Position numbers and translations under genes: made by a program
Part shown: positions 23,037-34,000 of the stretch, in pieces
Numbering within the stretch: position 1 is the first letter of the stretch
How the letters are laid out: every line of letters starts with the position of its first letter
From: Arcuatula senhousia
Lineage: Eukaryota > Mollusca > Bivalvia > Mytilida > Mytilidae
Assembly: GCA_963971305.1 (NCBI GenBank)
Contig: OZ020307.1
Coordinates: forward strand, 4,477,501 to 4,541,500
Reading direction: 5' to 3'
Length of the DNA stretch: 64,000 nucleotides
The notes under the pieces: generated by a model
Seen by the model: the letters and a program-made list of their open reading frames with translations, nothing else
The model's database searches: none
What the model was told of the DNA's origin: nothing

Positions 23037-25260
23037 TAATTTGCACTGAAGCTAACGCAATTGCATAAAGTCAATGGTGTACCATGCCTGCTTCAAGTTT
23101 AACAGACTTGAGAACAAACTAAAGCATTAAGCCAAATCAGAAAGAAATCACAAAATCAGTAGACCGTGGTTGCAGGGGCATACCGATGAAATGCTTTAAA
23201 AACTGATCTGTACCAACTCTAAAGCAACCACATACCAAATATCAATGTTGCGCCATAACTTGTTCACAAACAAATATAGGATTAGATTGAGAGTAAACAT
23301 GTGTAAATTGTGCCCGATAGTGGCACCTTTGTTCTCATTTTCAGCCACAGCTTTACTAACGAGTCTTTCAATGAAACGTAGACCATCATTTTGACCTAAT
23401 CAAAAATTTGCTTACACTAATTTAAACCTCATCTCACCCTTTAAATGTCCATAACGCATAAATCCAATTTTAAAATAAAACAAATAATAATGCAACAACT
23501 TTATTCACAAATATACAGTACAAACTGACAAAGGAAACGGCAAAACTATCAGTCAATATTTTTTGTCCCCGGGTTATCATTCGCAATATTGAAAAATAAG
23601 CCCAGTTTTATATCACCAAAACGTTGATAGCAATTAACCGATATCCCAGGCTAAATCCAAAACCCTACTTATAAATATATGGCCACCACAAAATAAAGTT
23701 GAGAAAAGGCTTGTCCCTATCTATGAAAATAAATTTGCAAACTTTCGGCATTCAGAATCGAAATTTCACCGAGAATTTCCTGCACATTATAACATAACAA
23801 AAGATTTAGCCTGTATAATAACATTTTAATCTGTCTAACTAGAAGGCTTCTTCCTTAGCGTTTCCAAATTTCAACATTTCAACAATGACTTAATTGATTA
23901 ATGTGAACGTTTGTCCCCCAATACTGTAACTTTTCACAGGAAATTATTCTTCATAAAAATTATAGCTTTCAAAAACATTCTCTGCTTTGTAAAACCGATT
24001 AGGAGGTTGAAGAACTTCTCCTCTGTAGTTTCAACAAAAAATTCATGGTCAACAAAAAGTAGGATCAAAAGAAAATCTCAACTTCAATTGATTGACTAAT
24101 TTTAGCATGATCAGTTTACAATAAAAATGTTATAAATATATCATTGTATAAAGAGATAGATGTAAAATTTTCAAAAGCAAATTACAGAGAAAAAGCTCTC
24201 CAACCCCCATTCCGCGTGACATAAGCCACTAAGGATTAGATTCCCTGGAATGGAAATTAGAAAACTATCTCCAGTCAATTATTCTTTGAGTAAACGTAGC
24301 ACTTGAAATTTCTGAGTATACAACAAGGTCCTTAAAGTTAAAATAAGTTACAAGTATCATCATGCACTTCAAATTGTTTATATGCCTGCAAAGCTTTACT
24401 ATAGAACTCAATTTCCGGATGGTTCGTTTTATGATCGAGCACTAAGCTATAGAACCTTCAAGGCGGCATCAAGGACACAAACAGACATCAATTTAGGTCT
24501 TCCAGTCATAGCTCTGACGTTTTTACGTCCCTGCCTATCATCCAAATCATTTTCCAATTACTGATGTCTCCCTTCGAGATCCCAATACTATAATTACTTG
24601 CAGACGTTATATAGTTACACCTGTGTTGTTAACCGAAATTGGCTCCGATCTTTCAATGCCTACAAAACGACATAATATGCTACTAAATATATATAACTCA
24701 ATATACCTATAAGAAACGCAGACCCTATGTCACATACAAGTATCTGTTACTAAATCGTTTAAACATACTAGACATTCAACTTTAACTTCCAATTTGTACA
24801 ACACACATGACATACATGACAATTTGGGACGAGATAATGCCCCGACGCAAAAACATGAACTATCTATAGCTAGAACATAAAAGTTCTTAAAGTCCCTCAA
24901 AGAGCCAGTTTTTTTTTTCTTTATCTTTTCCCGCGATGAGAAAACGTACATGAAACTAGATTGTGTTCAACAATATCTTAAACTAAAGTATTAATTACAA
25001 ACTTTAAAAAAGCCTTCTCTCTAAACACAATATGCATTGCTAAATCTTACCCTTTCGACCCTTCAACTAAATTAACCATTAAGGAGCCAACTGCTAAGAA
25101 CTTCCAAGGTGATGTTCAACCATCTACAAGTAAATTAAAATACACTACATAAACATAATTGATCCAAGCATGTCGTGAGTCGATATATTACTGGACGAGA
25201 ACATATACATATAGAATATAACCGATAAAATCAGCATCCATTCTGACCACAAGAATACAA
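23037..25260. other. No gene seen; AT-rich interior of the 6.7-kb element
   Basis: Contains scattered CATACCAAATATCAA-type repeat fragments (near 23230) and short chance ORFs only. Nothing supports a transposase or a host exon here. Confidence 0.5.
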
Positions 25261-27380
25261 CAAAATTGTACCAGGTTAAACCCCAATCATATCAAACAGC
25301 GGTGGCACAATCCACTTTTATTTCGAGGTCCATACTCCGAAACGTAATTCAACAACCGAGGCGACACTATCCGCTAAATGATTTTAAATTCTATAAACAA
25401 ACGGACGACAGCATCTGCACTTCAAAATATAAATTGCCAAGCTACGTATTATACCATCCGTACTAAAAAATCAAAATATGAACCAAACGAGCAACACCAT
25501 CCGTACATCCAACTGGACAACATGCTCGTACTTTAAAGGGAAAAATCAACAAAACGGACGACACCATCCATGCTTCTGAAATTATAAATTACCAAGACGG
25601 ACACCATGTGTTTACTTTAGTCAAAATTAAAAATTCAACAAAAAAAACACACCAAGTCCTTGCTCCAAAATTATTGAATTTACCAAACGGACACCATGCT
25701 CGTACTTCAAAATAAAAAATTAATCCTACAGACACCATGCTCATACTTCAAAATAAAAATTTAATCCTACAGACATCATGCTCGTACTTCAAAATAAAAA
25801 ATTAATTCTACAGACACCATGCTCGTACATCAAAATTAATCATACCGACACCATGCTCGTACATCAAAATTAATCATACAGACACCATTGCTCGTACTTC
25901 AATATCAAAAATTAATCATACATACACCATGCTCATACTTCAAAATCAAAAATTAATCCGACACCATGCTCGTACTTCAAAATCAAAAATTAATCATACA
26001 GACACAATGCTCGTGCTTCAAAATCAAAAATTAATCCTACAGACACCATGCTCGTACTTCAAAATCAAAAATTAATCATACAGACACCATGCTCGTACTT
26101 CAAAATCAAAAATTAATCCTACAGACACCATGCTCGTACATCAAAATTAATCATACAGACATCATTGCTCGTACTTCAAAATAAAAAATTAATCATACAG
26201 ACACCATGCTCATACTTCAAAATCAAAAATTAATCATACAGACACCATTCTCGTACATCCAAATTAATCATACAGACACCATGCTCGTACTTCAAAATCA
26301 AAAAATAATCCGACACCATGCGCGTACTTCAAAATCAAAAATTAATCATACAGACACCAATGCCCGTACCTCAAAATCAAAAATTAATCTTACAGACACC
26401 ATGCTCGTACTTCAAAATCAAAAATTAATCCTACAGACACCATGCTCGTACATCAAAATTAATCATACAGACACCATTGCTCGTACTTCAAAATAAAAAA
26501 TTAATCATACAGACACCATGCTCATACTTCAAAATCAAAAAATATTCCGACACCATGCTCGTACTTCAAAATCAAAAATTAATCATACAGACACCAATGC
26601 TCGTACTTTGAAATCAAAAATTAATCATTCAGACACCATGCTTGTACTTCAAAATAAAAAATTAATCATACAGACACCATGCTCGTACTTCAAAATCAAA
26701 AATTAATCCTACAGACACCATGCTCGTACATCAAAATTAATCATACAGACATCATTGCTCGTACTTCAAAATCAAAAATTAATCATACAGACACCATGCT
26801 CATACTTAAAATCAAACATTTATCATACAGACACCATGCTCGTACATCAAAATTAATCATACAGACACCATGCTCGTACTTCAAAATCAAAAAATAATCC
26901 GACACCATGCGCGTACTTCAAAATCAAAAATTAATCATACAGACACCAATGCCCGTACCTCAAAATCAAAAATTAATCTTACAGACACCATGCTCGTACT
27001 TCAAAATCAAAAATTTATCCTACAGACACCATGCTCGTACATCAAAATTAATCATACAGACACCATTGCTCGTACTTCAAAATAAAAAATTAATCATACA
27101 GACACCATGCTCATACTTTAAAAATTAATCATACAGACACCATGCTCGTACTTCAAAATCAAAAAATATTCCGACACCATGCTCGTACTTCAAAATCAAA
27201 AATTAATCATACAGACACCAATGCTCGTACTTTGAAATCAAAAATTAATCATTCAGACACCATGCTTGTACTTCAAAATCAAAAATTAATCATGCAGACA
27301 CCATGCTCGTACTTCAAAATCAAAAAATTTTACCAACTGAACACTAAGTCCTTGGCCTTGCTTCAAAATTAAAAATCAAC
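25260..27380 (+). repeat. ~41-bp minisatellite with higher-order structure
   Basis: Units of about ACACCATGCTCGTACTTCAA AATCAAAAATTAATCATACAG, mixed with 34-36 bp deletion variants. Rare variants recur at long distance: TGCGCGTACTTC at 26309 and 26899, and AAATATTCCGACACC at 26539 and 27166, showing ~590-625 bp blocks copied as a whole. Short methionine-initiated ORFs are incidental. Confidence 0.93.
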
Positions 27381-28180
27381 AAAACGGACACCAGGTCATT
27401 TATATTGCTATGAAATTAAAAATTAACCAAACGGACACCATGCCCGTGCTTCAAAATGAAAAATTAATCATACAGACACTATGCCCGTGCTTCAATTTAA
27501 ATAATTAACCAAACGGACCATGCCCGTGCTTCACAATTAAAAAATTAACCAAACGGATCCATGTCCGGGCTTCAAAATCAAATATTTACCAAGTGGACCC
27601 ATGTCCGGGCTCCAAAATCAAATAATTACCAAATGGACCCATGTCCGGGCTTCAAAATCAAATATTTACCAAACGGACCCATGTCCGTGCCTTATAATTG
27701 AAAAATCAACCAAACAGACCCATGTCTTTGCTTCAAAATTAAAAATTAACCAAACGGACCAATGTCTTTGCTTCAAAATTAAAAATTAACCAAACGGACC
27801 CATGTCCGTGCTTCAAAATTAAAAATTAACCAAACGGACCAACGTCCGCTTCATCATTAAAAAATTAACCAAACGGACCCATGTCCGCTTCATCATCAAA
27901 AAATTAACCAAACGGACCCATGTCCGCTTCATCATTAAAAAATTAACCAAACGGACCCATGTCCGTTTCATCATTAAAAAGTTAACCAAACGGACCCATG
28001 TCCGCTTCATCATTAAAAAATTAACCAAACGGACCCATGTCCGCTTCATCATTAAAAAATTAACCAAACGGACCCATGTCCTTTTCATCATTAAAAAGTT
28101 AACCAAACGGACCCATGTCCGTGCTTCAAAATTAAAAAATTAACAAAACGGACCCATGTCCGTACTATAAAATCTTTCAA
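27380..28180 (+). repeat. 39-bp minisatellite (CCGCTTCATCATTAAAAAATT)
   Basis: Units of about AACCAAACGGACCCATGTCC GCTTCATCATTAAAAAATT. It grades out of the preceding 41-bp family, and the core (27830-28100) is nearly uniform. Because 39 is a multiple of three, the minus strand shows a repetitive 95-codon frame. Confidence 0.92.
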
Positions 28181-28230
28181 AAGGACCATAATGTCCTCAC
28201 AAGCATGCAAATAAAAAGAAAAAATAAATA

Positions 28231-28289
28231 AATTATCCATTGCTTTTATGTAAGTATATAATATACTTACATAAAAGCAATGGATAATT
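28231..28289. repeat. 59-bp palindrome, 29-bp perfect arms
   Basis: AATTATCCATTGCTTTTATG TAAGTATAT (28231-28259), one A, then its exact reverse complement (28261-28289). It can form a long hairpin. It lies between the minisatellite and the right TIR of the 6.7-kb element. Confidence 0.95.
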
Positions 28290-28443
28290 TCCGAGACCGT
28301 GTAATACAAGGCAACGACTTGCACGTGTTCAAAAGTACCATTAAAAGGAGAGGACAGGAGAGCGTCTGTCCTCGCCGACTGCGTTTCGAAGAATGATTTA
28401 AATAGATAGATCTCGTGACTTCTCGTGTGATGTCGCTTAGGAT

Positions 28444-28905
28444 ATGTTTTAAGATGTGTCTATATGTACAATATGTTTTAAGATGTGTCTATATGCATAA
28501 ACTGTTTTAAGACGTGTCTGTAAATGTTATCTGCTATTAAACATGTTTATAAGTATTAGTTGTTTGAAGATGTGTCTATAAGTACACGTTTAAGACATTT
28601 CTAGCAATTAAGACATGTCTATAAGCAGAATCTGTTTATAGACATGTGTAAAAGAATAATCTATTTAAGACGTGGCTTTTAGTTCGATCTGTTTTAAGAT
28701 ATGTCTCTAAGTGTAATTTATTTTAGAATATATCTCTAAGTGTAATTTGTTTTAAGATATGTCTCTCTGAGTAATTTTTTAAAGATATGTCTCCAAGTGT
28801 AATTTGTTTTAAGATATGTCTCTAAGTGTAATGTGTTTTAAGACATATCTCTATAAGTATATTTTGTTTTAATATATTTCTATAAGTTGAATATGTTTAA
28901 AACCG
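28444..28905 (+). repeat. 29-bp minisatellite, right part
   Basis: Starts ATGTTTTAAGATGTGTCTAT and continues with TCTAAGTGTAATTTGTTTTA-type units, about 16 copies. Same family and orientation as 20655-21480. Confidence 0.88.
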
Positions 28906-29218
28906 TTCCTTGACATTGAAGTACAATTCTTAAAATTCTATTAGAAATTTTATGAGTTTTTCAGTCCTATGAGTATTATAGCAAAGCACTCTTATTTTGC
29001 ACATTTTTTTAAATGATAAGCTCATAATAGACCGTTAATTACCAATATGTTAAAGATAAGAGCTCAAAATATGGGATGAATCCTTGAATTGAAACATAAA
29101 GTAACTGTTTATCAATAAGAATTTTTAATGCTATAAATGTATTTCTGAAAAAAAAGCAAATTCATTCTGTCTTGTGGTAAAACTGAGTTATCTAAATAAA
29201 TACAGATATCATCGGTGA

Positions 29219-29500
29219 TCAGGAAATAAAACTTTTGATAATCATTCGAAACAAAGAACGGGCAATCTTCAAACACATTTCACATGATATAGGCGAAAAA
29301 CATAAAAAAATGGCTTGATGATACAGACATTGAAAACCAGAATAAGAATGGTAGAAGCAGAGGTAACTATTGGGCATCCAAATGTCAAAAGTCCGAAAGG
29401 GCAGAGACAAAACAAGTAAACACAAGGACAGGACGAAAAAACAGACAACATATAAAAATACTGAATATCAATTAACAACGTGAACTCCAGTCGCAATGGT
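29219..29500 (-). repeat. Internal fragment of the 29742 MITE family
   Basis: Shares CAAAAGTCCGAAAGGG, ACAACATATAAAAATACTGA and CAACGTGAACTCCAGTCG with the MITE at 29742-30181 but lacks its terminal repeats. 28906-29218 shows nothing recognisable. Confidence 0.7.
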
Positions 29501-29741
29501 TGTTGGCACTATTCTAAAAAAGAAAATTTGTTACTAATTTTTATTATAAAATGATACATGTATAATAAAAGACAAAAAATACAAAAATAATGACATTGGC
29601 ATAAAATGATACACATGTAAACTATGAACATTATTACTCAATACTGAGACAGATATGTATGTACACTAAAGCAGTTATTTGGATTTCTAAATCACTATGA
29701 TCTATATAAGCAGATAAAAATTATAAATAAGCCCTCTACAA

Positions 29742-30181
29742 CATCTTTGCTAGCCAAGGGTAACGATCCGCTATCTCTCATCTTCATGAAGGAAGCAGAG
29801 GTACCAATGGGGTATCCGAATGTCAAAAGTCCGAAAGGGAACAGACAAAACCAGTAAACACCAACAAGAACGGGACAGAAACAGACAACATGTAAAACAT
29901 AGAAACTTAAAAATAACTGAATATCAATCAACAACGTGAACTCCAGTCGAAACAAGAGTGAACTTAGGTGCCCCGGAAGAGTAAGCAGTTCCTGCTTGCT
30001 ATAGCACACCCGTCGCGTTGCCAATAGTCCATTCAGCGTGTCAAATCCGGTAAAGTAAGACAAAACAAAACCCTATGACAAACCAACATCTGCACTCATC
30101 TGAGAGATCGAAATCCCATATTTGTCTATATGGAGAAATTGATGAGAGATTGCGGATCGTAACCCTTGGCTAGTGAAGATG
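29742..30181. mobile_element. 440-bp hAT-like MITE, 41-bp TIRs, 8-bp target duplication
   Basis: TIRs CATCTTTGCTAGCCAAGGGT.. (29742-29782) and, inverted, CATCTTCACTAGCCAAGGGT.. (30181-30141), about 41 bp with few mismatches. Perfect direct duplication CTCTACAA at 29734-29741 and 30182-30189. The 8-bp duplication and CA-starting TIR fit hAT. No transposase; the 122-codon minus-strand ORF over it is incidental. Confidence 0.85.
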
Positions 30182-30861
30182 CTCTACAATGACTTAGTGT
30201 TGAAAATGTACAACACCCTAAAACTATATTTTATAGTGAAAAGTATTGTTGTTATTAAATAGTGAAACTATAAAAAAAATCAGAAGCAAGATTACTACAA
30301 ACAAATGGTTACTTTGCTTGCAAGAATCCAGACATTGAATTTAACAAGTAAAATACTTGTACATTTAACGATTTTTGTATACTATAACCATAATAAATAG
30401 ATCTAAAATGCAGGGACAGACCCAGAATATTCAGAAAACAGTAGATTCTGCCTGTAGATTACCGAGGAGAAAAGGGGGATTTCCAAACAAATTTTGCTAA
30501 CAAATTAACCTGCAAGGCAATAATAGTTATCTAAGATCATCTAAGAAAGGGGAGTTCAAGCACCGACACTCCCATTTGTATCCATCGTTGCCACTTGCAG
30601 CATTCGTCAATGCATGCATTCATTGTTATTGAAGCTTCAGATTGAAAAAATTGAGATTTATAATATGCGAGATCTTGACTAATCTGGCATTTTATCATTT
30701 TAAGATCTTTTTAACATTACAATTTTGACAAAACTTATCTTTGGTTAATATATTTCGTTGAACTTATCAATAAATATAAAAGACATCACATATTTACACT
30801 GATTGTACAAACATTACAAATCACAGCAGTCCTATAGACCCTATCATTGTATATTAACACA

Positions 30862-31068
30862 TCATAACTTTGTGAACGAGGAATTCTCATTGGTAACACC
30901 AGTGTAAGCTGGAGGTTCAAATCCGACATTGTCCACACCTCCATTCAATGTAAAGTCTGGTTTGCCATTAGATGATGGAAATGAAGCATTGCTTTCCATG
31001 CTGTGGAGGTTACCATTTGACTTCTCCTTCAATGGCGCCTCTGATTGTGTCGTAGGTATATGATGACC
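30862..31068 (-). CDS. SLC5 symporter exon 15 (tail, stop)
   Basis: 207 bases, stop TGA at 30864-30862. Acceptor TATACAG|GGTCAT. Encodes a Ser/Asn-rich tail ending NENSSFTKL; the last three residues T-K-L fit a class I PDZ-binding motif. Confidence 0.9.
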   Translation of the reverse strand, partial: GHHIPTTQSEAPLKEKSNGNLHSMESNASFPSSNGKPDFTLNGGVDNVGFEPPAYTGVTNENSSFTKL

Positions 31069-34000
31069 CTGTATAGACAGAAGTTATAAAGATGAAAGTT
31101 TAAAATTAACATTTTAGTTAGTTCTTACACTCCCAAATTGTAGTTATCAGTTAAATGATGTAAAAATTCAACATCTGCTTTAGAAATGAACACAGTACTA
31201 AATATACAAATTAGGGATATGTGCCCAGCATGGCAATCTGAATTCCTTTCTCCTAAAGTGGATTTTCCTAAATACATTTTATAAAGAGGCTTGTTTTTAA
31301 AAAGAAAATCATATATGTTTGACATGTTTCAACTTTTTGAAATGACATTCTATACCAAAAAACTCACTCCTTTATGATTGACGCCAAATCTCATTGGTTT
31401 CTTGATACATTCTGGTAGATATGGAAACAGTATATCAAATAGAGGGCAAATCAACCTGGGATCCACATCCTGTACTTTTGTTGGACCTAAAAGACAGATC
31501 AGTTTAATAACTATTTCCTGTACGTCATTCAGTGCTTCGGAGTGATACCTAAAATCAGTTCTTAAACATGATGGTTTATAACCTATACCTCGTTCTTAAG
31601 TTGAAACTTATAGCAAAGGGCATATCAGTTAGGGGTCTTAATCCTGCAGTTGAAACGGTTCTTAAACAAAGGACATATCAGAAAGAGGTTTTAATCCTGT
31701 AGTTGAGTTGGTTCTTAATCAAAGGATATATCAGTGAGGGGTCTTAATCCTGTAGTTGTATTTGTTCCTAAACAAAATCTATCAAAGTTGAAAATGACCG
31801 GATTTCGTAAACAGAAATTAAGTGGGTTAAAGACCTGAAATCAGATCATACGTCAAAGGACCTCACCATGTTACTTTGTAAACTAAATAACATAAGAATA
31901 CATGTATGGCGTAACATAGCCATAGTTGTATGTGTTTTACCTAAAATATTTCAATTCTAGTTCTTACAGAACATCTTAAGTAAGTTTTAACTGTATATTA
32001 TCTCACCTGTGAGAAAGCTAACAATAAGACCGACCCCACATACGGTTAACACTGCTGTGGCACTGTACCACATGTAGGATAAACTGTATAATCTTTGTAA
32101 AGGATCTCTGAAATAAAAATGACAACTATGATAACTCACGAAATAGTTTACAAAATAACATAAACAGAGAAAAACATAAGCAAGTGGTGGATATGTTTTA
32201 ATGTTTGCTAGATTCTAACAACAGGTACTATGTGTTATATCAAGTCAGTTACTATAAACGGTCGAACAGTTGGAACTGGTGGACGACCAAGACCATGCTT
32301 AATGCACAATAACATAGCCTTTATTTATAAACTTACTCTTCAGTAACGGCAGGTGTTGTAGTAAGATTATACATGAGTGTAGTTGTTGTAAGATTGTGTC
32401 CTTGGGTGAGGTTCCAGTTACAATCTGTAATACTAACTGGTGCTTTAGGATTGTAAGGTTTGTGTATTTGGGCTCCAACTCCAATCCAAAACATAAAAAC
32501 TAAACCTGTCAGTAGTCCAGTGTAGGCACCCTGTAGTTACATATGATGAAAAATAACATAAGAATTGACTTTTGTATGCAGTAAAGATAAAGAAAATAAA
32601 AAGAACCCAACGCTCCCAAAATATTAAAATCATATGGCCTACATTTTCATGATATAACATAAAATATGCATTTGTTATACATATATGTAAGATTTCCTGA
32701 CATTATGATGTAAATTTATTCAAGGCGGGCGATGGATAGCGGATGCATCCTGTCAACCTCCATTGGTTATATGACAAAGCCCTTGGATATGGATCATGCG
32801 GAAGGCTATATGAACCTTTCAATACAAACCTTTAGATTAAATAGGAGCTAAGTGTGCCTTTACATTTAATATGCAAGAAGTATCCCGAGGTAATTCATCA
32901 AGGCATCTATGATTCAAAAAGAGTGAAAGACGGACAGTTTTATATCTGTTGGTAATATAAGCTTGTGTTTTTTCCCGCCCAAGAGGGTTCTGTTTTGGTC
33001 AAAATCAAACATTCTCTTCTATACATACCCATTTGTTGGACCAAGGGAAAACCATTCCTAATATAAACAGTCCAAGCAGCGGACCACCAATCATTCCAAA
33101 TAATGACAGAGCTGCCTGAAAATACATTTACAGCCATGAAATATCAAAAATAAAATATGATTTTCCAATCTCAAAGTCTAAAAGACTATTAGACAAGCCT
33201 GCATGGAGTACGACAGATAAGTTAGACAACACAGTCAAATTCCATGCATGCAACAAAACAAGTAAACAACAAAACAAAAACACATAGACAACATAGCTTC
33301 AAATACGGGAAATTAAATACAAATTGCAAAATTATCTATAATGAATGAACGAATATCCTGAAAGCTGAGATTTTAGATGTTTTTTTATTTCATTTTGAGA
33401 AAAATAATATTGATTTTACAATAGTTATAAACGTAATGTATTAATATACCAATACCTATTCATCTCAAGTGGTTAACAAATATAACTTTAATATAAAATA
33501 TAACATTATGAAAAAGATTGGTCCTACCTGCAGTACTCCGCCCAAAAGTGAGGCAACATATGTCAAAGCCAGACAAATGATTCCGAAGACAAATACTGAA
33601 AGTAAATAATAACATTTGGTTTAGGGCATTTTTTTAAAAAAATCATTTTGTTCTTTTGTTGCAGTTATACAATGAAATACATGAAGAAATAACACATTTC
33701 AAGAGGTGGGTCCCCGAGGATGGCAGGACATCTTCAAAGGCCAAAACAAAATAGAAACCAAAGGTGTATGTACCACCTACGTTCAAAGAGCAAGTAGGTA
33801 AGTCAGTAAGAAAGAGTGAGTGAGTTGGTGTTTTACGCCCTTGCAACGCTAATAGGTTATTAAAAGGCGATGAACATGAAAAGGATGATAATATGAACAT
33901 GTTATGATGATGATAAATGAAATATGGGGATGGGGTTGAAAAAAGAGACCAGTAAATTTCGAAGAACCACAGGAAAAGGGGAGTAGTGGGTGCACTACTT

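Larger units (their letters stand above)
21771..28443. mobile_element. 6.7-kb element with the same TIRs, carrying minisatellites
   Basis: The left end repeats the first ~63 bases of the 271-bp MITE, then diverges. The right end (28379-28443) matches the MITE's last ~65 bases, finishing GTGTGATGTCGCTTAGGAT. It sits inside the split 29-bp minisatellite. The right flank ATGTTTTA does not match AAATGATT, so either it moved with altered ends or two elements recombined. Interior: family B copy, diverged 174-type repeat, ~2.9 kb of minisatellite; no transposase seen. Confidence 0.6.

Noticed and set aside
26206..27372. Several plus-strand ORFs rich in LVLQNQKLIIQTPCSY
   Set aside because: Translation of the 41-bp minisatellite in shifting frames.
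27819..28106. 95-codon repetitive minus-strand ORF (VNFLMMKRTWVRL units)
   Set aside because: Direct translation of a 39-bp minisatellite; no start context or conservation beyond the repeat.
25260..28180. CRISPR-like array
   Set aside because: Units are contiguous tandem repeats without unique spacers, in a eukaryotic genome.
29695..30063. 122-codon minus-strand ORF
   Set aside because: Lies across a MITE with clear TIRs and target duplication; no family match and poor composition.
30900..30930. tRNA B-box-like GGTTCAAATCC
   Set aside because: It lies in SLC5 exon 15 coding sequence; no A box or cloverleaf around it.
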